A stretch of 64,000 nt of DNA from Actinomycetes bacterium (GTDB lineage: Bacteria; Actinomycetota; Actinomycetes; Actinomycetales; Microbacteriaceae). The stretch covers positions 3,930 through 67,929 of the forward strand of contig JAEYAG010000059.1 of NCBI GenBank assembly GCA_023451265.1, given 5' to 3'. The translations under genes and the position numbers were made by a program. This document shows, one piece after another, positions 8,277 through 15,283 of this stretch (its first letter is position 1; each line of letters opens with the position of its first letter). The notes below the pieces were generated by a model. It worked only from the letters and a program-made list of their open reading frames with translations, was not told the DNA's origin and made no database searches.

Positions 8277-9596
8277 TCAGGCGCCTGCGGTCAGCCAGTC
8301 CGGGCGGCGCACCCGCCAGCCGAGGGTCGCGAGGCGCGCGAGCATGTACACACCGAAGAAGCAGACCGCGAGCCACAGCAGACCCGTCGCGTCCGTCGGA
8401 TGCAGCAGCCACACCACCACGAGCGCCGGCAGGTACGGCACCAGGTTCAGCCCGCCGGCGATCGCGAGGTACCGCACGTCGCCGGCGCCCATCAGCACAC
8501 CGTCGAGCACGAACACGATGCCGCACACCGGCTGCGCCACGGCGAGCACCAGCAGGGCCGGCTGCACGAGAGCCGCGACCTCGGCATCCCCCGTGAAGAC
8601 GAGTCCGATGACGCCCGACAGCGCCGCGATCGCGGCGCCCACAACGACGCCGAACCACGCGCCCCACGCGACGGTGCGCCCGAGCACCCGCCGCACGAAC
8701 GGCTCGTCCTGCGCGCCGAGTCCGCGGCCGATGAGCGCCTGCGCGGCGATCGCGAGGGCGTCGAGGGCGAAAGCCGCCGTCGAGAAGATCGTGAACGCGA
8801 CCTGCCAGCCGGCGAGCTCGTCGGTGCCGAGCCCCGTCGCGACGAACACCGTCGCGAGGAGCGCCGCCCGCAGCGACACCGTCCGCAGGAACAGCCAGCC
8901 GCCGGACCGCGCCGATCCCCGCAGTCCCTCCCGCTGCGGCCGGACGGATGCCGCGTGCCGCCGCGCCAGACGGCCCACCACGACCGCGTACGCACCGACC
9001 ATCGCCCACTGCGCGACGACGGTGCCGGCCGCGGAACCGGCGATGCCCCAGCCGAAGCCGTAGATGAACACCCAGTTCAGCAGGGCGTTCAGGCCGAAGC
9101 CGAGCCCGGCGATCCACAGCGGCGTGACGGTGTCCTGCATTCCGCGCAGGAGGCCCGTCGCCGCGAAGACGATGAGCATCGCGGGCAGCCCCCACATCGA
9201 CAGCTGCAGGTAGATCACGGCCTGCTCGGCGACGTCGGCCGAGGCGCCGAACAGCGACACCAGCCACGGGGTCAGCAGCGACCCGGCGACCGCGAGCACG
9301 GCGCCGAGGCCGAGGGCGAGCCACAGTCCGTCGATGCCGGCACGCACGGCGCTGGAATGATCGCCCGCGCCGAACCGTCGTGCGACGGCCGGGGTCGTGG
9401 AGTAGGCGAGGAACACCATCAACCCGACGATGGTCTGCAGCACCGCCGACGCGATGCCGAGACCCGCCAGCGGCACCACGCCGAGATGGCCCACGAGCGC
9501 GGAGTCGACGATGAGGAACATCGGCTCGGCGATCAGGGCGCCGAGCGCCGGCACCGCCAACCGCAGGATCTCGCGGTTGAGGGTGGGCGCGGGCAT
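8277..9596 (-). CDS. MATE-family efflux transporter (DinF branch)
   Basis: The 439-residue protein has about twelve hydrophobic segments in two homologous halves. It starts with a short cytoplasmic tail and LAVPALGALIAEPMFLIVDSALVGHLG, the typical first helix of DinF/NorM-type MATE proteins, including the conserved EP and D. These pumps export cationic drugs or metabolites using H+ or Na+. No regulator or partner adjoins it. It is convergent with the RNA methyltransferase (94 bp apart) and divergent from the lipase fusion (about 60 bp between starts). Confidence 0.9.
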   Translation of the reverse strand: MPAPTLNREILRLAVPALGALIAEPMFLIVDSALVGHLGVVPLAGLGIASAVLQTIVGLMVFLAYSTTPAVARRFGAGDHSSAVRAGIDGLWLALGLGAVLAVAGSLLTPWLVSLFGASADVAEQAVIYLQLSMWGLPAMLIVFAATGLLRGMQDTVTPLWIAGLGFGLNALLNWVFIYGFGWGIAGSAAGTVVAQWAMVGAYAVVVGRLARRHAASVRPQREGLRGSARSGGWLFLRTVSLRAALLATVFVATGLGTDELAGWQVAFTIFSTAAFALDALAIAAQALIGRGLGAQDEPFVRRVLGRTVAWGAWFGVVVGAAIAALSGVIGLVFTGDAEVAALVQPALLVLAVAQPVCGIVFVLDGVLMGAGDVRYLAIAGGLNLVPYLPALVVVWLLHPTDATGLLWLAVCFFGVYMLARLATLGWRVRRPDWLTAGA

Positions 9597-9656
9597 GACC
9601 CGAGCCTATGGGCTGGGGCGGACGCGGGAGCCCGCACCCCGCTTTAGCCTTGAGGG

Positions 9657-11459
9657 ATGGCGCGCACCAGCATCCTGCACCGCCTCCCGCTCGGGAGGGT
9701 GCACTCCGGCATGCCGGAGTGGATGCGGGTGGCGCTCGCGATCGTGACGCTCGTCGTGGGCGCCGTCATCGTCATCCGGCCGACCACGGCGCTCGACGTG
9801 CTCGCCGTGCTGCTGGGCGGCGGCATGGTGCTCACCGGCGTGGTCGAGGCGACGAGCCGTCCCGAGGAGGGAACCCGTCGCTGGTGGCGCCACCTGATGG
9901 CCGCCGGTTGGGTGGGCGTCGGCGTCTTCGTGCTGCTGTGGCCGGCGCTGACGGTGCGCGCCGTTGCCGTGATCACCGGCATCCTGCTGCTCGTCAACGG
10001 CGCCGCCGGGATCGTCGGCGCGTTCCGGCGCGGTCGCGGCTGGGACGCGCGCATCGCGGACGTCGCGTTCGGGGCGACCGGGATCATCTTCGGCGTGCTC
10101 GCGCTCGGGTGGCCCGACATCACGCTGCTGGTCGTCGCCGTGGTGTTCGGATCCTGGCTGATCATGCGCGGCGTCACCGACCTGTGGACGGCGATCCGCC
10201 GGCGCCGCGACGCCGGGCGGGCCGAGACGGATGCTGCGCCGCGCCGCCGCTGGGGACGCACCGTCATGGCGGTCGGGTCGGTGGCGCTCGCCGTCGCGAC
10301 CGTGCTGGTCACCGCCCCGCTGCGGGAGGGGTCGACGGTCGTCGACGAGTTCTACGCCGCGCCTCGCGACATCCCCGACGAACCGGGGCAGTTGATCCGC
10401 GCCGAGGAGTTCACGCGCGAGGTCCCCGCCGACGCGCAGGGCTGGCGCATCCTGTACACGACGACCGGCGTCGACGGGAAGGTGCGGGTCGCCAGCGGCC
10501 TCGTCGTCACGCCGCAGGGTGGCGATGACGACACCCGGTGGCCGGTCATCGACTGGAACCACGGCACGACGGGGTACGCGCAGCACTGCGCGCCCTCGCT
10601 GCAGGAGCGCCCGTTCTGGGCCGGCGCGCTGTACTTTCCGCGCAAAGTGATCGCCGGGGGGTGGGCGATCGTCGCGCCCGACTACATCGGGCTCGGCACG
10701 CAGGGACCGCACCCGTACCTGTTCGGGGAACCCAGTGCGTACGCGTCGCTCGACGCGGTCCGCGCGGCGCGGCAGCTCGACGAGGCGCGGCTCGACCGCC
10801 GCACCGTCATCTGGGGCCACTCGCAGGGCGGTCACGCGGCCCTGTGGGCGGGAGCGCTCGCCCAGACCTACGCGCCGGAGGTGTGGGTGCGCGGGGTCGC
10901 GGCGCTCGCGCCCGCGAGCGACCTGCCGACGATCGTGCGGCACGTCGACGACGTCACCGGCGGCAGCATCTTCGCGTCGTACGCGTTCGCCGCGTACGCG
11001 GCCATCGAGCCCGACGTGACGTACGACCGCTACGTGCGCCCCGGCGCGCAGACGTTCGTCCGGTCGATGGCCCAGCGCTGCCTCACCGACCCCGACATGG
11101 CGCTGTCGATCCTCGCCGTGCTCGGCACGACGCAGGATCCCGACGTGTTCGCCGAGGACCCGACCACCGGCCCGCTCGGTGCGGCGCTGCGCGCGAATGC
11201 CGCCCCGACTCTCATCGGCCCGCCCGTGCTGGTCGGGCAGGGAGCGGCCGACTCGATCGTGCTGCCGAGCGTGCAGGACGACTTCGTCGCGCGGATGTGC
11301 GAAGCGGGCCAGCGCGTGGACTACCGCCGCTATGCCGGTTTCCAGCACGCCCAGGTCATGGAGGGCTACTCGCCGCTGGCGGCCGACCTGCTCGAATGGA
11401 CACGCGGCCGCTTCGCCGCGACGGACGCGGGCCTCGGCTGCACGGTGACCGAGAAGTGA
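9657..11459 (+). CDS. DUF308 (HdeD-like) membrane domain fused to a secretory-lipase-type alpha/beta hydrolase
   Basis: Residues 1 to about 215 form six or seven hydrophobic helices with the repeated HdeD/DUF308 pattern (VGAVIVIRPTTALDVL, VGVFVLLWPALTV, FGVLALGWPDITLL). After one more helix (about 203-222) the outer part is an alpha/beta hydrolase. It has an oxyanion-side WNHGTTG, nucleophile Ser389 in GHSQGG, a likely Asp in QGAADS, and a His in the FQHAQV segment, matching the LIP (secretory triacylglycerol lipase) family. Conserved Cys residues in the hydrolase half suggest an extracytoplasmic location. Substrate unknown. Single gene, 60 bp after the divergent MATE start. Confidence 0.85.
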   Translation: MARTSILHRLPLGRVHSGMPEWMRVALAIVTLVVGAVIVIRPTTALDVLAVLLGGGMVLTGVVEATSRPEEGTRRWWRHLMAAGWVGVGVFVLLWPALTVRAVAVITGILLLVNGAAGIVGAFRRGRGWDARIADVAFGATGIIFGVLALGWPDITLLVVAVVFGSWLIMRGVTDLWTAIRRRRDAGRAETDAAPRRRWGRTVMAVGSVALAVATVLVTAPLREGSTVVDEFYAAPRDIPDEPGQLIRAEEFTREVPADAQGWRILYTTTGVDGKVRVASGLVVTPQGGDDDTRWPVIDWNHGTTGYAQHCAPSLQERPFWAGALYFPRKVIAGGWAIVAPDYIGLGTQGPHPYLFGEPSAYASLDAVRAARQLDEARLDRRTVIWGHSQGGHAALWAGALAQTYAPEVWVRGVAALAPASDLPTIVRHVDDVTGGSIFASYAFAAYAAIEPDVTYDRYVRPGAQTFVRSMAQRCLTDPDMALSILAVLGTTQDPDVFAEDPTTGPLGAALRANAAPTLIGPPVLVGQGAADSIVLPSVQDDFVARMCEAGQRVDYRRYAGFQHAQVMEGYSPLAADLLEWTRGRFAATDAGLGCTVTEK

Positions 11460-11522
11460 CCTCGACGTGACCGGCGGGCTCGGCCGGATCGGCCGCGGGC
11501 GGCGGCGCGTATCCTGTTACGC

Positions 11523-13502
11523 ATGACCGCGACCCCCCTGCGCTCGGGTATCGAGCTGTCCGAGCTGAGCCCCGGCATCCGCCCCCAGGACGACCTCTTC
11601 CGCCACGTCAACGGGGCGTGGTTGGAGCGCACCGAGATCCCCGAGGACAAGGCCCGGTGGGGGTCGTTCCACCTCATCGCGGAGCAGGCCGAGAAGGACG
11701 TGCGCGCGATCATCGAAGAGGTGGTGGATGCCGAGCCGGGCACCGAGGCCCGCAAGATCGGCGACCTGTTCACGAGCTTCATGGATACCGAGCGCATCGA
11801 GGCGCTCGGCGCCGCCCCGCTGCAGGACCAGCTGGCGCGGGTCGACGCGATCGACTCGATCCCGGCGCTCCTGCGGGTGGTCGGCGAACTGGAGCGCGAG
11901 GGTGTCGGCGGCATCGTCGGCACCTACATCGAGCCCGACCCCGGCAACCCCGAGCGCTACGTCGTGTTCTTCGTGCAGTCCGGGCTGTCGCTGCCGGACG
12001 AGAGCTACTACCGCCTGGAGAACTTCGACAAGACGCGGGTCGCGTTCCGCGGGTACGTGCACACCGTGCTGGGTCTGGCCGGTATCGCGGATGCCGATGC
12101 GCAGGCTGACCGCGTGCTCGCGCTGGAGACCGAGCTCGCCACCCACCACTGGGACAACGTGCGCACGCGCGACGCCGTCGCGACCTACAACCTCATGACG
12201 TGGGACGACGTGCAGCGGCTCATCGGCGTCGACCTCGACCCGTGGCTCGAGGCCGTGGCTCCCGCGCACCGCGACGGGTTCGCCGAGATCAACGTCAACG
12301 AGCCGAGCTACCTCGAGGGCCTCGGGACGCTGCTCGTGGACGACCGCCTCGAGGACTGGAAGGCGTGGCTGCGGCTGCACGTCGTCCGGGCGAACGCGGC
12401 GTTCCTGTCGAGCGCCTTCGTCGACGCGAACTTCGCGTTCTACGGCACCGAGCTGACGGGTGTCCCCGTCAACCGCGAGCGCTGGAAACGGGGCGTGAGC
12501 TTCGTCGAGGCGGCGATGGGCGAGGCCGTCGGCAAGGTGTACGTGGAGCGGCACTTCCCGCCGGCGGCGAAGACGGCGATGGACGAACTCGTCGGGAACC
12601 TGATCGAGGCCTACCGGCAGTCGATCTCGCAGCTGGAGTGGATGACGCCGGCCACGCGCGAGCGCGCGCTGGAGAAGCTCGCCGCCTTCACCCCGAAGGT
12701 CGGCTACCCGGTGAAATGGAAGGACTACAGCGCGCTCGAGGTCGACCCTGCCGACCTCATCGGCAACGTCCGTCGCACCAACACCTGGGAGCACGAGCGG
12801 CAGCTGGCCAAGCTCGGCCAGCCGATCGACCGCGACGAGTGGTACATGACCCCGCAGACGGTCAACGCGTACTACAACCCGCTCATGAACGAGATCGTCT
12901 TCCCGGCCGCGATCCTCCAGCATCCGTTCTTCGAAGTGGATCGGGATGCCGCGGCCAACTACGGCGGCATCGGCGCGGTCATCGGGCACGAGATCGGCCA
13001 CGGCTTCGACGACCAGGGGTCGGCGTTCGACGGCACCGGGGCGCTCCACGACTGGTGGACCGATGAGGACCGCGCCGCCTTCCAGGAGCGCACCGGCGCC
13101 CTGATCGCCCAGTACGACGCCCTCGTGCCGCAGGGTCTCGCGCCGGAGCACCACGTCAACGGCGCGCTCACGATCGGCGAGAACATCGGCGACCTCGGCG
13201 GGCTCGGGATCGCCATCAAGGCATACCGCCTGCACCTGGCCGCCACCGGCGCCGAGGGTGACGGTCCCGTGATCGACGGGTTCACCGGCATCCAGCGCCT
13301 GCTGCTGAGCTGGGGGCAGATCTGGCAGCAGAAGGGGCGGGATGCCGAGACGATCCGGCTGCTGACGATCGACCCGCACTCGCCCAACGAGTTCCGCTGC
13401 AACCAGATCGTGCGCAACGTCGACGAGTTCTACCGCGCGTTCGACGTCACCGAAGGGGACGTGCTCTGGCTCGACCCCGAACAGCGCGTCACGATCTGGT
13501 GA
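11523..13502 (+). CDS. pepO: M13-family zinc metallopeptidase (PepO/neprilysin-like)
   Basis: The 659-residue protein carries the zinc site HEIGH at 489-493 and the third ligand Glu553 in ENIGDLGG. The substrate-binding NAYYNPLMNEIVFPAA segment lies about 40 residues upstream of the zinc motif, and a C-terminal CxxW-like region is replaced by VTIW. There is no signal peptide, so like other actinobacterial PepO it is probably cytosolic and degrades oligopeptides. Its stop overlaps the GTG of the next gene by four bases, indicating coupling. Confidence 0.93.
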   Translation: MTATPLRSGIELSELSPGIRPQDDLFRHVNGAWLERTEIPEDKARWGSFHLIAEQAEKDVRAIIEEVVDAEPGTEARKIGDLFTSFMDTERIEALGAAPLQDQLARVDAIDSIPALLRVVGELEREGVGGIVGTYIEPDPGNPERYVVFFVQSGLSLPDESYYRLENFDKTRVAFRGYVHTVLGLAGIADADAQADRVLALETELATHHWDNVRTRDAVATYNLMTWDDVQRLIGVDLDPWLEAVAPAHRDGFAEINVNEPSYLEGLGTLLVDDRLEDWKAWLRLHVVRANAAFLSSAFVDANFAFYGTELTGVPVNRERWKRGVSFVEAAMGEAVGKVYVERHFPPAAKTAMDELVGNLIEAYRQSISQLEWMTPATRERALEKLAAFTPKVGYPVKWKDYSALEVDPADLIGNVRRTNTWEHERQLAKLGQPIDRDEWYMTPQTVNAYYNPLMNEIVFPAAILQHPFFEVDRDAAANYGGIGAVIGHEIGHGFDDQGSAFDGTGALHDWWTDEDRAAFQERTGALIAQYDALVPQGLAPEHHVNGALTIGENIGDLGGLGIAIKAYRLHLAATGAEGDGPVIDGFTGIQRLLLSWGQIWQQKGRDAETIRLLTIDPHSPNEFRCNQIVRNVDEFYRAFDVTEGDVLWLDPEQRVTIW

Positions 13503-14500
13503 CCGGCACCGAGTCGAACGAGCCGGGACCCCGGCGCCGGTCGTCGGCGCGCGAGGCCGGACCGATCGACGCGGCCGCCACGGAAGAGCCGATGCGCACC
13601 GCGCGCGAGACCCAGAGCCTGCGCGGCAACACCCGAGCGGCGCTGCGGCGGCCGCGGCGACCGGCCAGTTCCGGCCGCTCGTTCGACGCGACGCTGCGGG
13701 CCCTGCACGAGCTGGCGGTCTCCGGGGCGAAGGTCTCGGTGCGGGTGACCGACCTCGACCGGGACACCGTCGTGTTCGCCGGCGACGACCACCAGCTGCT
13801 GCCGGTGGCCGGCCTCGGGGTGGTGCCGCTGCTGATCGAGGTGGCCGCTGCGTTCGAGGACGGCGCCCTCGACCCGCTCGAGATCGCCGACCGCGCCGGG
13901 GTCGAGCCGGTCGGCATCGCCGGCATCTGGCAGCACCTGAAGGCACCGGCGCTGCCGCTGTGCGACCTCGCCGTGCTCGTGGCGGCCACCGGTGACGCGC
14001 TCGCCGCGAACATGCTGCTCGAACGCGTGGGCCTGGACGCGGTGCGCCGACGCATCGGACAGCTGGGCCTGGAGCACCTTGCGCTGCTCGACGGCTTCCG
14101 CGACCACCGTGGGCCCGACGACGCCCCCCAGGTGGCGCTGGGCACGGCCGGTGAACTGGCGGCCGTGTTCGCCGCGCTCGTCAACTCGCGCCTCGTCTCG
14201 CCCGCTGTCAGCGCCCAGGTCTCCGAGTGGCTGAGCCTCAACCACGACCTGTCGCTGGTGGCATCCGTCACCGGACTCGATCCGTTCGCGCACGACGACG
14301 ACCGGCACGATCTGCTGTTCATCAACAAGACCGGCCGGGCCGACGGCATCCGTGCCGAGGCGGGCGTGCTCGCCGGTCCCCGCGCCGGGGTCGCCTACGC
14401 CCTCGTCGTGGCCTTCGACGACCTGTCGATCGCGCACCGGCTGCGCGTGCACGACGCGTTCCGCACGTTCGGGGTCGACCTCATGGACCACGTGTTCTGA
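13499..14500 (+). CDS. Class A beta-lactamase-fold protein lacking the catalytic serine motif
   Basis: This 333-residue protein has the order of class A serine hydrolases. It retains KTG at 277-279 (INKTGRADG) and a segment ATGDALAANMLLERVG aligned with the usual SDN loop. The position of S-x-x-K is occupied by LPVAGLGVVPLL, with neither Ser nor Lys, and SDN is changed to TGD. Hydrolytic activity by the usual route is therefore unlikely. The first ~65 residues are charged and disordered with no signal peptide, again unlike secreted beta-lactamases. It is coupled to pepO (GTGA overlap). Function unknown. Confidence 0.75.
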   Translation: MTGTESNEPGPRRRSSAREAGPIDAAATEEPMRTARETQSLRGNTRAALRRPRRPASSGRSFDATLRALHELAVSGAKVSVRVTDLDRDTVVFAGDDHQLLPVAGLGVVPLLIEVAAAFEDGALDPLEIADRAGVEPVGIAGIWQHLKAPALPLCDLAVLVAATGDALAANMLLERVGLDAVRRRIGQLGLEHLALLDGFRDHRGPDDAPQVALGTAGELAAVFAALVNSRLVSPAVSAQVSEWLSLNHDLSLVASVTGLDPFAHDDDRHDLLFINKTGRADGIRAEAGVLAGPRAGVAYALVVAFDDLSIAHRLRVHDAFRTFGVDLMDHVF

Positions 14501-14554
14501 CGCGGCGACCGCGTGGCCGGACGCGGCCCGCCGGCGGTTTCGGGTCTCGGCCGG

Positions 14555-15064
14555 TCAGGACTCCGGGTCGAGCGCCAGCCGGCGCAGCAGAGCCAGCACC
14601 GTGTCCCGCTCGGCGGGCGACAGCGGCGCGACCAGCTCGGCATGCGCCTGCTCGAGCGCGTCACCGGCGTCGGCCGCGACGCGCCGCCCGGACGCGGTGG
14701 CGCAGATGAGGGTGACGCGGCGGTCGGCCGCGTCGCGCCGGCGCACCACGAGGTCGCGGGCGGCCAGCCGGTCGACCAGCCGCAGCACGTTGCTCGGATC
14801 GAGGCACATGATGCGCCCCAGCTCCCGCTGCGACATGCCCGCACCGACCGTCGACAGCTCGAGCACGGTGTACTCGCGGATCGACAGGTCGAGCGGCTCG
14901 AGCGCGCGATGGCCGGCCTTGGCGGCGGCGTAGCTGAGCCGCGCGGCGAGGAACCCGATGTTGTCGGTGAGGCGTCCGACGTCGTCTGCCCGGCTTCGGG
15001 CGGAGCCGGCGGAACGGGCGGCGCCCACGCGGCGGACAGAGGTCGACGGCGACACGGTGGACAT
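14555..15064 (-). CDS. MarR-family transcriptional regulator
   Basis: The 169-residue winged-helix protein contains LSIREYTVLEL, the recognition region SQRELGRIMCLDPSNVLRLVDRL (about 88-110) and the wing DAADRRVTLICAT. It is divergent from the secreted tannase with 215 bp between start codons, so that gene and itself are the likely targets. Effectors of this family are often phenolic acids, which would fit a tannase/feruloyl esterase, but this is inference. The start at 15064 includes a Ser/Arg-rich N-terminal extension of about 28 residues. Confidence 0.88.
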   Translation of the reverse strand: MSTVSPSTSVRRVGAARSAGSARSRADDVGRLTDNIGFLAARLSYAAAKAGHRALEPLDLSIREYTVLELSTVGAGMSQRELGRIMCLDPSNVLRLVDRLAARDLVVRRRDAADRRVTLICATASGRRVAADAGDALEQAHAELVAPLSPAERDTVLALLRRLALDPES

Positions 15065-15105
15065 CCCGGGAGTCTAGCCACCGCGTGCGCGCCGCGACCA
15101 CGCTG

Positions 15106-15162
15106 ATTGCGCATTGCAACCATTGCCAAGACCAACGATTGCCCGCTACGTTGGCGCCAACG
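15106..15162. promoter_or_regulatory. Probable MarR operator region between the MarR and tannase genes
   Basis: A perfect 14-bp palindrome CGTTGGCGCCAACG lies at 15149-15162. Upstream of it the word ATTGC is repeated four times (15106, 15113, 15122, 15138), including TTGCGCATTGCAA with matching 4-bp ends. The region is unusually A/T-rich for this genome. It lies between the two divergent starts, where a MarR dimer would act. No confident -35/-10 pair was assigned. Confidence 0.45.
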
Positions 15163-15229
15163 CGCGGCGATGACGCCGCCGGGCCGTCGTGCGATGGGGC
15201 ACAGGCGGCGTGACGCAGAGAGGAAAACG

Positions 15230-15283
15230 ATGTTCTCCACGATCATGTATCCGACCTCCCGAGGTGCGGGAGGGGCGAGGTGA
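15230..15283 (+). CDS. 17-codon leader ORF upstream of tannase
   Basis: ATG at 15230 is preceded five bases upstream by AGGA (within AGAGAGGA) and encodes MFSTIMYPTSRGAGGAR before TGA at 15281-15283. That stop overlaps the GTG start of the tannase gene (GTGA). The ribosome translating it would pass through the hairpin at 15255-15273 that hides the tannase SD. It is therefore best read as a translated leader controlling the downstream start rather than as a functional peptide. No family is recognised. Confidence 0.55.
   Translation: MFSTIMYPTSRGAGGAR
15255..15273 (+). promoter_or_regulatory. Hairpin sequestering the tannase Shine-Dalgarno
   Basis: CCTCCCG (15255-15261) pairs perfectly with CGGGAGG (15267-15273) around an AGGTG loop. 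The right arm contains the GGAGG SD placed six bases before the GTG start at 15280. Opening the stem, for example by translation of the leader ORF that spans it, would be needed for efficient initiation. Confidence 0.6.

Noticed and set aside
14555..15064. The MarR gene next to tannase as an OhrR homologue
   Set aside because: It lacks the N-terminal reactive Cys/Tyr motif that is present in the real OhrR at 60932.
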